A stretch of 64,000 nucleotides of DNA from Acidobacteriota bacterium (GTDB lineage: Bacteria; Acidobacteriota; Thermoanaerobaculia; Gp7-AA8), in contig QHVT01000015.1 in the NCBI GenBank assembly GCA_003223645.1, forward strand, positions 62,001-126,000, read 5' to 3'. The translations under genes were made by a program, and so were the position numbers. Each line of letters opens with the position of its first letter. Within the stretch, counting starts at the first letter, position 1. The notes under the pieces are model-generated. The model was not told where the DNA came from. It was given only the letters and a program-made list of their open reading frames with translations, and ran no database searches. Positions 17,242 through 25,548 of this stretch are shown piece by piece.

Positions 17242-18225
17242 ATGACGAGTCACCGCCCTCCTCTCACTGTTGCGCAATACGGAATCGGACCGATCGGCGC
17301 GGAGATCGCGCGTCTGCTGCTCACGAAGTCGTGGGTGAAAGTCGTCGCCGCGGTCGACATCGATCCGAGCAAGATCGGCAAGGATCTCGGTGAGGTGATC
17401 GGTCTTGGACGCAACGTCGGCGTCACCGTCACGAGCGAGCTGGAATCGAAGCCGGACGTGGTCTGCCACTCGACCGGCTCGCGACTGCGCGACGTCGCCG
17501 ATCAACTGAAGCAGCTGATGAATCGCGGCTGCCACGTCGTCTCGACGTGCGAGGAGTTGTCGTTCCCGCTCGACGCGGAGATTCGCGAAGAGCTGATGCA
17601 GGTCGCGCGCGCCGCGAACGTCACGCTCCTCGGCACGGGCGTGAATCCCGGCTTCGTGATGGACAAGCTCCCGCTCACCATCACCTCGGTGTGTCAGGAC
17701 GTGAAGTCGCTCGAGATCATCCGCATTCAGAACGCGTCGACGCGGCGTGAGCCGCTGCAGCGCAAAGTCGGCGCGGGCATGACCGCCGATGAGTTCCGCG
17801 CGGCCGTGGATGCGGGGAAGATCAAGCACATGGGACTAAGAGAGTCATTAATGATGGTCGGCAACGGCCTCGGCGTGGAGTTCGATCACGTCACCGATGA
17901 AGCGATCGAACCGATCCTCGCCGACCGCGAAGTCGTCACGCAGTTTCTGAAAGTCGCGCCGGGACAGGTTGCAGGCGTGCATCAGACGATCGAAGGAATG
18001 GGACGCATCAACGTCAGCCTCGAGCTGCGCATGTACGTCGGCGCGGAAGCCGTCGCCGCCGATCGCGTGATCGTGCACGGCGTGCCCGACGTCGAGATGG
18101 AGATCAAAGGCGGCGTCCACGGCGATCGCGCGACCGCGGCCATGGTCGTCAACGCAATCCCGCGCGTCGTTCAAGCGCGGCCGGGCGTGCTGACGATGGA
18201 TGACATTTCGATCAGCTTTCGCTGA
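17242..18225 (+). CDS. DapB-like NAD(P)-dependent dehydrogenase (2,4-diaminopentanoate dehydrogenase family)
   Basis: A 327-residue Rossmann-fold oxidoreductase. The nucleotide-binding loop is VAQYGIGPIGAEIARLL, and DIDPSKIGKDLGEVIG follows strand 2. LLGTGVNPGFVMDKLPLTI and GGVHGDRATAAMVVNAIPRV are typical of the dihydrodipicolinate-reductase-like group that includes 2,4-diaminopentanoate dehydrogenase of ornithine fermentation. The other ornithine-fermentation genes are absent here, so the true substrate is uncertain; a related amine or amino acid is likely. It is monocistronic between palindromic repeats and a convergent gene. Confidence 0.8.
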   Translation: MTSHRPPLTVAQYGIGPIGAEIARLLLTKSWVKVVAAVDIDPSKIGKDLGEVIGLGRNVGVTVTSELESKPDVVCHSTGSRLRDVADQLKQLMNRGCHVVSTCEELSFPLDAEIREELMQVARAANVTLLGTGVNPGFVMDKLPLTITSVCQDVKSLEIIRIQNASTRREPLQRKVGAGMTADEFRAAVDAGKIKHMGLRESLMMVGNGLGVEFDHVTDEAIEPILADREVVTQFLKVAPGQVAGVHQTIEGMGRINVSLELRMYVGAEAVAADRVIVHGVPDVEMEIKGGVHGDRATAAMVVNAIPRVVQARPGVLTMDDISISFR

Positions 18226-18258
18226 CTTTGTGGGTGCCGCTGCGGTCGCCACATAGCG

Positions 18259-19506
18259 TCAGCGCTTCGCTCTCTGCTGCATCCGCGCGATCACCGCTTT
18301 GCTCACGCCTTCTTTCGAAAGCGCGATGAGTGCGTTCGGCGACACGTCGAAGTCGACGCGTTCCGCTGCGTCGATTGCCATGATGATGTTGTCGTCGGAC
18401 AGTCCCGCTTTTGCGAGATCGATCACCGTCTGATTGCGCATGCCTGTCTTCGCGGTCGAGGGCGGCGGTGCGGCGACGGGAGTCGTCGATGCCACGCGCG
18501 TGACGGAGCCCGTGCCGCTCCACGCGGTGTAGCGCGCGAGCGAGTCGTTCGCGCGCACGGTCGGTGACGCGATGGTGTTGACGGAGAATAAACTCGAGTA
18601 GCCCTTGGTGAACAACTCCTCGCCGGGATTCGACGACATCGCTGTCTTGTAGTGACTGACGGCCGCGCGCAACATCTCCAGCGCCTGCTCGCGATCGTCG
18701 ATCTGATACGAGAGCGCTTCCTTCGCGACGGCGAGCGCGTACTGGCGATACGCCTCTTCCTTCGCGCTCTTCATCGCCGGAATCGCTTCGACGGCGGCGA
18801 GGTAGCTTTTCCAGTCGCCGCTTTCCGCGTACGGAATCAGCGGTTCGAAGCTCGCGCGCGGAATGAGCACGCTCACGCGCTCCTGCGTCGGCACGATCCG
18901 CGCGGCAACCGCGCGTGCGGCGTGCTTCAACAAGTCATCTTCGACGCTCGATGGCGCGGGCGCACCGGTGCCGTCGTCGTATTTCTGTTTGAAATTCTGA
19001 TCGACCGATCCGGAATCGACTTCGCCGCCTTTGGCGCGGATGTCATACGAGCCGGCGAGCGTCGCTTCGACGACCTTGATGTTCTTCGTCACCGGCACGT
19101 TGCCGTAGACCGCCTTCGTCTCGTATTTTTTCTTGCTCTCGTTCCACTTCTGTTCTGTGCCGGTCTGCCGGTACTCGTACTCCGTCTTCGTCTCCCACGA
19201 TTCGTGCGAGTCGAGGCGGTCGACGTCAACCGTCAGCGTGATCTCCGGCTTGCCGCTCTCGGCGAGCGTTCCGCCGCCGCTGAGGATCGCGTCGGAGACG
19301 TAGCGCGACAGCGTGCGCGCGTCGTCTTCGTCGTCGCCGCGCTGGCTGCTCACGTCAACCTTCACGCGCCGCGCGCCGGTGTTCAGCGCGGGCGGGATGG
19401 TCTTCATGATGTCGACCGCTTTTTTCTTGAAGCCGAAGCCTTCGCGCGCGTGAGCGGACGCGGAGGCGAGAACCAGCACGCACAGCAGAGCGAATGTTCG
19501 CTTCAC
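18259..19506 (-). CDS. Exported protein of unknown function, LPP20/CsgG-like fold possible
   Basis: A 415-residue exported protein. The signal peptide is VKRTFALLCVLVLASASAHA. I chose the GTG at 19506 because GGAGG lies 5 nt upstream; a TTG at 19521 is in frame. The N-terminal half alternates strands and charged loops (RVKVDVSSQRGDDEDDARTL, EITLTVDVDRLDS), and includes a Lys/Glu/Tyr-rich segment (WNESKKKYETKAVYGNVPV). The middle is helical with TPR-like repeats (AVAKEALSYQIDDREQALE). It ends with a short helical module (IDLAKAGLSDDNIIMAIDAA) that recurs in secreted acidobacterial proteins. No enzymatic motif is seen. It is followed by the divergently oriented DapB-like gene end. Confidence 0.7.
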   Translation of the reverse strand: MKRTFALLCVLVLASASAHAREGFGFKKKAVDIMKTIPPALNTGARRVKVDVSSQRGDDEDDARTLSRYVSDAILSGGGTLAESGKPEITLTVDVDRLDSHESWETKTEYEYRQTGTEQKWNESKKKYETKAVYGNVPVTKNIKVVEATLAGSYDIRAKGGEVDSGSVDQNFKQKYDDGTGAPAPSSVEDDLLKHAARAVAARIVPTQERVSVLIPRASFEPLIPYAESGDWKSYLAAVEAIPAMKSAKEEAYRQYALAVAKEALSYQIDDREQALEMLRAAVSHYKTAMSSNPGEELFTKGYSSLFSVNTIASPTVRANDSLARYTAWSGTGSVTRVASTTPVAAPPPSTAKTGMRNQTVIDLAKAGLSDDNIIMAIDAAERVDFDVSPNALIALSKEGVSKAVIARMQQRAKR

Positions 19507-19530
19507 ATGCTCCTCCGACAATCTGGATCA

Positions 19531-19598
19531 GTGGAGCGGCGGCCGCTTCGGCCGCCGGTTTTCGCGAGAATTGGCGGCCGAAGCGGCCGCCGCTCCAC
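19531..19598. repeat. Palindromic repeat family A, copy 1
   Basis: Perfect 26-bp arms (GTGGAGCGGCGGCCGCTTCG...) surround a 16-nt spacer. Other copies are at 37771-37841 and 50654-50724, with a single arm inside a coding region at 45646-45671. Confidence 0.92.
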
Positions 19599-19601
19599 CG
19601 T

Positions 19602-19841
19602 TCATCGACGCTGATGGTAACTCATCGCCAAGGCCACCAGACCGAACGCCGCCCAGACGACGATCCACGCGACGTGCGACGACTCGAGCCAGTTCCAGAG
19701 CGCGAGCGTCAGCGCCCAGAGTCCGTAGACGAGCAGAAACACGCGGCGATGATGCGCGTCATCGTCGACGCCGGCGGCGATGCTCGCGCCGAGGATCAGC
19801 GCGGGAACGAGACCGAGGAGGAGGTTGAGGAGGATGGTCAT
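19602..19841 (-). CDS. Small membrane protein of unknown function
   Basis: A 79-residue protein made almost entirely of three hydrophobic segments: MTILLNLLLGLVPALILGAS, VFLLVYGLWALTLALW and VAWIVVWAAFGLVALAM, with a charged DDDAHHRR loop after the first. I do not recognise the family. The start codon sits at the edge of palindromic repeat F (19841-19926), so no Shine-Dalgarno site is visible. It is flanked on the other side by repeat A. It may be co-transcribed with the radical SAM gene upstream. Confidence 0.65.
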   Translation of the reverse strand: MTILLNLLLGLVPALILGASIAAGVDDDAHHRRVFLLVYGLWALTLALWNWLESSHVAWIVVWAAFGLVALAMSYHQRR

Positions 19842-19926
19842 TGCGGTTGCGCGGTTGCGCAGTCACGCGGTTGCGCAGCGGGCGGGCGGGGCCGCGTGGC
19901 CGCGCGACTGAGCAACCGCGCAACCA
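19841..19926. repeat. Palindromic repeat family F, copy 1
   Basis: The arms iterate GCGGTTGCGC and GTCACGCGGTTGCGC, answered by GAGCAACCGCGCAACC. Other copies are at 53016-53095 and 53903-53985. It fills the gap between two minus-strand genes. Confidence 0.85.
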
Positions 19927-20853
19927 TCAGCGATACCGAACATCGATGACCTTCCGCACCACATCCTTCGCAAGTCCCGGCAAGTTCTGCACGCCCTTGA
20001 TCACATCCTCGAACGCGTGTGACTCGCCGCCGTGCTTGAAGCACTCGGCGCAGCGCGGGAGTTGGGTGAAGTCGCGGCGGTCGAACATCGCCTGCATCTC
20101 CGCGAAGCGCGGGCTGTCGATGATCTCGCGCAGCGACTGCGTCTTCAGATCGCCCATCACCTGCTCCGCGTGCGCGTCGTAGCAGCAGTGCGTGACGCGT
20201 CCGTCCGCGAAGACGACGACCCACGTGAAGAACGCGCCCTGCACGCAGCCGTAGAACTTTCCGTGCAGGTCGGTCTCTTCGTTGACGTCGAGTGCCTCGC
20301 ACGTCTTCTCGATCACGCGCGCGTTGCGATGCTGCTTCAGATCGAAGAGCCGTTTGAAATCGTCGACCGTCTCGTCGACGGTGAGACGCGAGCGCATCTT
20401 CTGAAGCTCGATGCGCATCGGCTGTCCGTCGGCCTGCTTCAGAAACGCGCGCGTGAGTGCGACCAGTTTGTCGAAGTCGCCGCCGGTGCGCAGCTGCGGA
20501 TAAACCTTCGGATTGATGGAGTCGACGCAGATGCGGAGACGCTTGAGCGGCGTCGCCAGCAGCTTCGCGCCGATCTCTTCCGTCAGCACGAGTCCGTTCG
20601 TCGACAAACTCGCCTCGGGGAACAAGCGGATCGCGTCATCGATCCGCGCGTACAAGAGTGGCTCGCCCATCTCGTGCAGCCACTTCAGCTTCAGGCCGAG
20701 GCCGTGGATCTCGCGCTCGGCTTTCTCGACGAGCGGCCACGGCATGTCCTCGTACGGACGGCGCAGCACCGGCAGCGGGCACATGCCGCAGCGGAGATTG
20801 CACTTCGAGGTGAGCTCGAGGCCGACCTTGATCTTGCGGGGGTTGAATTTCAT
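19927..20853 (-). CDS. Radical SAM protein with SPASM-type C-terminus
   Basis: A 308-residue radical SAM enzyme. The cluster motif is SKCNLRCGMCPLP (Cys 18, 22, 25). The beta-barrel motifs LHEMGEPLLY (the GEP strand) and LSTNGLVL follow. The C-terminal cysteines (HGKFYGCVQGAFF, THCCYDAH, LPRCAECFKHGG) form a SPASM-like auxiliary-cluster region. Such proteins modify peptides or sugars; the substrate here is unknown. I chose the ATG at 20853 (MKFNPRKIKVGLELTSKCN). It lies directly downstream of a glycosyltransferase gene, separated by iterated-word palindrome H, so a role in envelope glycan or glycolipid synthesis is possible. Confidence 0.85.
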   Translation of the reverse strand: MKFNPRKIKVGLELTSKCNLRCGMCPLPVLRRPYEDMPWPLVEKAEREIHGLGLKLKWLHEMGEPLLYARIDDAIRLFPEASLSTNGLVLTEEIGAKLLATPLKRLRICVDSINPKVYPQLRTGGDFDKLVALTRAFLKQADGQPMRIELQKMRSRLTVDETVDDFKRLFDLKQHRNARVIEKTCEALDVNEETDLHGKFYGCVQGAFFTWVVVFADGRVTHCCYDAHAEQVMGDLKTQSLREIIDSPRFAEMQAMFDRRDFTQLPRCAECFKHGGESHAFEDVIKGVQNLPGLAKDVVRKVIDVRYR

Positions 20854-20860
20854 GAACGAG

Positions 20861-20960
20861 ATGAAGGCAGAAGGCAGAAGGCAAAAGGCAGAACGAAAAA
20901 GTGCTCGCACCGCGCGACACTTCTGCCTTCTGCTTTCTGCCTTCTGCCTTCTGCCTTCAT
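20861..20960. repeat. Iterated-word palindrome H (GGCAGAA)n
   Basis: The left arm repeats GAAGGCAGAAGGCAGAAGGC. The right arm, 20913-20960, repeats its complement (CTTCTGCCTTCTGC). It spans the entire gap between the glycosyltransferase and radical SAM genes and contains the stop codon of the former. No Shine-Dalgarno site remains for the radical SAM gene. Confidence 0.85.
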
Positions 20961-22108
20961 GTGTTCGTCACCAAGCCTTCGAACACCTTTGCGTATTCCT
21001 CCCACGAATACTTCTTCGCGCTTACGGTCGCTGCGCGCTCCATCGCGGCGCGATCGGCGCTCGTGAAAAACGTATCGACCGCATGCGCGAGCGCGGCTGG
21101 ATCTTCCGGAGGAATCAACAGACCGTTCACGCCGTCTTCGACGATCTCCGGCAATCCGCCGACCGTGCTGGCGATCACCGGACGCGCGAAGTGGAACGCC
21201 GTCAGCGCGACGCCGCTCTGCGCCTCGACACGATACGGCGCGAGAACGACGTCCGTCGCGGCGAAGTAGTTCGCGATCTCCGCGTCGGGGATGAAGCGGA
21301 AGTCGAGGCGGACGTTTTCCAGCCCGCGCGCGAGCTCGCGATATTCGTCCTCGTTCTTCCACCACACTTCGCCGGCGACGACGAGCGTGACCTCGGTCTT
21401 CAACAGGCGCCAGGCGTTGAGCGCGATGTCGACTCCTTTGTAAGGACGGATGTGGCCGAAGGAGAGTGCGATGTTGCCTTGCAAGCCGAGCGCTGCGCGC
21501 GCGTTTTCGCGAGAAGGAACCGGGCCGCCCATTTCGTGGACAGGAAGAAATGTGTGCACGATACGGGGCGCCGGAGTGGTGCGCGCCTCCGGCGCGCCTT
21601 TGGGACGAGAGGCGCGCCGGAGGCGCGCACCACTCCGCACGCGCCTTGCTGCATCATTCGCTTCGCTCTCAGCGTGCACGACCAACACGTCGCCCCGCCG
21701 CAGCACACGATTGGTCAGCCAGCGCTTCCACGCGGCCGGTTCTTTGTCGCCGATGTTGTGGCACTGCAGGATCACGCGCGTCTTCTTCGGCAAGAGCGCG
21801 ATCAGCGTAAGATACGGCAGCGCCCAGACCCAGATCCACCAGACGAAAATGACCGCGTCGGCATCGCGAAGCGCGAATGCCGTGCGAATCCACGTGAACG
21901 GGTTGAGGATATCGAGGAGGAATCGCGTGCCGCGAGGCGTGCGATCGCGCAGCGACTCATCAATATCGCTCGTCCCCGGATACAGCCATCGCGGATACTG
22001 GCGCTTGTACGAGATAACATCCGCTCGCAATTCCTCGGCCAGCCGCATCGTGCAGTACGCAATGCCCGCGCGGTAGGGAGGAACAGGGCCAACAATGATC
22101 GTGTTCAC
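20957..22108 (-). CDS. Glycosyltransferase family 4, with an in-frame palindromic insert
   Basis: A 383-residue GT-B glycosyltransferase. The N-terminal domain starts IIVGPVPPYRAGIAYCTMRL. The C-terminal donor domain has LSFGHIRPYKGVDIALNAW and the E-x7-E region PYRVEAQSGVALTAFHFARP, followed by STVGGLPEIVEDGVNGLLIP. It transfers a sugar from a nucleotide sugar, probably for cell-surface glycans. I chose the GTG at 22108, directly before NTIIVG. At about residues 157-180 the sequence SGARLRRASRPKGAPEARTT is encoded by palindrome B (21573-21636) inserted between ANDAARRV and PAPRIVHTFLPV. The domain continues normally on both sides. It is divergent from a GT2 gene 18 bp away. Confidence 0.88.
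   Translation of the reverse strand: MNTIIVGPVPPYRAGIAYCTMRLAEELRADVISYKRQYPRWLYPGTSDIDESLRDRTPRGTRFLLDILNPFTWIRTAFALRDADAVIFVWWIWVWALPYLTLIALLPKKTRVILQCHNIGDKEPAAWKRWLTNRVLRRGDVLVVHAESEANDAARRVRSGARLRRASRPKGAPEARTTPAPRIVHTFLPVHEMGGPVPSRENARAALGLQGNIALSFGHIRPYKGVDIALNAWRLLKTEVTLVVAGEVWWKNEDEYRELARGLENVRLDFRFIPDAEIANYFAATDVVLAPYRVEAQSGVALTAFHFARPVIASTVGGLPEIVEDGVNGLLIPPEDPAALAHAVDTFFTSADRAAMERAATVSAKKYSWEEYAKVFEGLVTNT
21573..21636. repeat. Palindromic repeat family B inside the glycosyltransferase gene
   Basis: Perfect 27-bp arms around a 10-nt spacer, all within coding sequence and in frame. The second copy is at 31046-31116 inside glucokinase. Its right arm encodes APEARTTP in both genes, while the other arm is read in different frames. 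Confidence 0.95.
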
Positions 22109-22126
22109 TATGATTCGCGTAACCGC

Positions 22127-23374
22127 ATGAAGCTCATCATACAAATCCCTGCATTCAACGAAGAAGCGACGATCGCGCAGGCGCTGCGTGACGTCCCGAA
22201 GAAGATCGACGGCATCACCGCGATCGAGACGCTGGTGATCGACGACGGATCGTCGGACAACACCGCCGATGCCGCGCGAAAAGCGGGCGCGACGCACATC
22301 CTGCAGCTGAAAACGCATCGCGGACTGTCGGCCGCGTTCGTCGCCGGCATCGACGCCGCGCTGCGCCTCGGCGCGGACATCATCGTCAACACCGACGCCG
22401 ACAATCAGTACGCGGGCGCCGACATCGCGCGCCTCGTCGTGCCGATCGTGAAAGGCACGGCCGAAGTCGTGATCGGCGATCGCGAGGTCGCGAAGTCGCC
22501 GCACATGTCGCCGATCAAGCGCTCGCTGCAGCGCCTCGGCAGCTGGACGGTCGGACGCGCCTCCGGTCTCAGCGTCGCCGACGTCACCAGCGGCTTCCGC
22601 GCCTTCTCGCGCGAAGCGGCGATGCAGATCAACGTCTTCAACCCCTTCACCTACACGCTCGAGACGATCATCCAGGCCGGCAATCGCAACCTCGGCGTGC
22701 AGAGCGTCGTCGTCCGCACGAACGCGCCGACGCGGCCGTCGCGCCTCTATGGCGGCGTCGGCACGTACCTGCGCAAGTCCGTCGCGACGATCTTTCGCAT
22801 CTACACCATCTACCGCCCGCTGAAGACGTTCTTCGCCATCGGCACGCTGCTCGTGCTCCTCGGCGCCGCGATCAGCGGACGCTTCCTCTGGTACTACTGG
22901 CGCGGAGCCGGCGGTCACATTCAGTCGCTGATTCTCGCCGCCGTCTTTCTCGTCACCGGCTTTCAGACGTGGCTCATCGCGTTGCTCGCCGATTTGATTG
23001 CCGTGAATCGGCGGCTGACCGAGGACGTGTTGATTCGCGTGAAAAAACTCGAGTCGCCGGCTCTGGAGCGCAAAGCGCGGCCGGCGCGGCAACAGCAGCA
23101 GCAACGCGATCGCGGGCCGCGCCAGCCGCGGCCGGCGGAAAAGAAAGAGGCGGAGACGCAGTGGGTGTGGCTGCTCGATGAAGAGAAGCTCAAAGATCGG
23201 CAAGCCGAGCGCCCAGCCGAATCCGCCGCCGAGCCGGAAGAGGCGGCCGACGAGCCGCCGTCACCTTCGGAGCCCGACGGTCCGCGACGCAGACGCCGCC
23301 GCCGCGGCGGTGCGCGTCAGCGCACGGAGCTGCCGGGAAATCGCGGGAAGGATTTGGCGGGCGACGAGAACTAA
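22127..23374 (+). CDS. Glycosyltransferase family 2 (DPM1/GtrB-like) with a charged C-terminal tail
   Basis: A 415-residue protein. The GT2 domain covers residues 1-230: IIQIPAFNEEATIAQAL, VIDDGSSDNTADAARKAGA and the metal-binding NTDADNQY (DxD). Two transmembrane helices follow (FFAIGTLLVLLGAAIS and ILAAVFLVTGFQTWLIALLA), as in DPM1/GtrB enzymes that load sugars onto polyprenyl phosphate. The last 110 residues are a low-complexity tail rich in Arg, Gln, Glu and Pro (RQQQQQRDRGPRQPRPAEKK, RRRRRRRGG), probably cytoplasmic and disordered; I do not know its role. It starts 18 bp from the divergent GT4 gene, and its stop codon lies exactly at the edge of palindrome D1. Confidence 0.88.
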   Translation: MKLIIQIPAFNEEATIAQALRDVPKKIDGITAIETLVIDDGSSDNTADAARKAGATHILQLKTHRGLSAAFVAGIDAALRLGADIIVNTDADNQYAGADIARLVVPIVKGTAEVVIGDREVAKSPHMSPIKRSLQRLGSWTVGRASGLSVADVTSGFRAFSREAAMQINVFNPFTYTLETIIQAGNRNLGVQSVVVRTNAPTRPSRLYGGVGTYLRKSVATIFRIYTIYRPLKTFFAIGTLLVLLGAAISGRFLWYYWRGAGGHIQSLILAAVFLVTGFQTWLIALLADLIAVNRRLTEDVLIRVKKLESPALERKARPARQQQQQRDRGPRQPRPAEKKEAETQWVWLLDEEKLKDRQAERPAESAAEPEEAADEPPSPSEPDGPRRRRRRRGGARQRTELPGNRGKDLAGDEN

Positions 23375-23504
23375 GTACTCCATTCGCTAAGTTCGAGCAC
23401 ACGTCATCCTGAGCGTAGCGAAGGATCTCAAGTTACGTAGATTGAGATCTTTCGCCGTCTACGCGGCTCAAGATGACGTGTGACTGAACTTGGCGAATGA
23501 AGTA

Positions 23505-23506
<2 letters not shown>
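23374..23506. repeat. Palindromic repeat family D, copy 1
   Basis: Long imperfect arms start and end with AGTACT. The inner part reads GTCATCCTGAGCGTAGCGAA facing TTTCGCCGTCTACGCGGCTC. Both flanking convergent genes end at its edges: the GT2 TAA and the kinase TAG each share bases with it. Further copies lie at 33204-33357, 41001-41319 and 50390-50646. Confidence 0.88.
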
Positions 23507-25028
<1,522 letters not shown>

Positions 25029-25035
25029 CTTGCGT

Positions 25036-25134
25036 GTCGCGCGGGAACTCGGGACCACTCCGAGAGCCTGCTACTTCCCTCCAACCGGGATGCAGGATTG
25101 TAGCAGGCCGAGAGCAGCGGAGTTCCCGCGCGAC
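25036..25134. repeat. Palindrome upstream of the kinase gene
   Basis: Outer arms of 15 bp are perfect (GTCGCGCGGGAACTC and its complement). An inner stem pairs GAGCCTGCTAC with GTAGCAGGCCGAG. It fills the gap between the kinase start and the small hypothetical gene upstream. Confidence 0.75.
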
Positions 25135-25141
25135 GACGAGT

Positions 25142-25522
25142 CTATGGACCACCCGGAGGCAGGTTGTCGACCTCGGGATCGATCCCGATCCTCTGTCCCG
25201 ACTTGTTGATATAGATCGTGTAGACCCATGTCACCGACGGGGAGTCTTTCGGCACCGTGTTTCTGTAGGGTTCCGATCGCAGTTCGAAGTCGTTCATCCG
25301 ATTCACCTTCGGCGGCGCAGGCTCCGTGCCGGAGGTGTTCCATTGAAAGAAATTGGTCTCATCGAACTTCCCGTTGTCCTCCGCAATGGCCCAGACGAGA
25401 ACCGTCTCCCGATTGCTATCCACAAAATTCCTGACGTGCACGTCCACGGGCCACAGTGCTGCCTGAATGACGTCGCCCAGGATCCCCACTGCCGCGTTGA
25501 TCGTGACTGTTTCCTCAGCCAT
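25142..25522 (-). CDS. Hypothetical protein between two kinases
   Basis: A 126-residue soluble protein with no signal peptide or known motif. It begins MAEETVTINAAVGILGDVIQ and contains RNFVDSNRETVLVWAIAEDN and WVYTIYINKSGQRIGIDPEV, suggesting a beta-rich fold. I chose the ATG at 25522 because AAAGGAG lies 6 nt upstream. It sits on the same strand between two Ser/Thr kinases, 27 bp after the stop of the larger one, so it may be a substrate or regulator of them. Codon use is slightly less GC-biased than the kinases. No family recognised. Confidence 0.65.
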   Translation of the reverse strand: MAEETVTINAAVGILGDVIQAALWPVDVHVRNFVDSNRETVLVWAIAEDNGKFDETNFFQWNTSGTEPAPPKVNRMNDFELRSEPYRNTVPKDSPSVTWVYTIYINKSGQRIGIDPEVDNLPPGGP

Positions 25523-25548
25523 CACAAACTCCTTTCACTGAGCGGCCT

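Noticed and set aside
20513-22126. Extended plus-strand frame upstream of the GT2 gene.
   Set aside because: It is antisense to the radical SAM and GT4 genes and lacks protein-like composition; the true start is ATG 22127.
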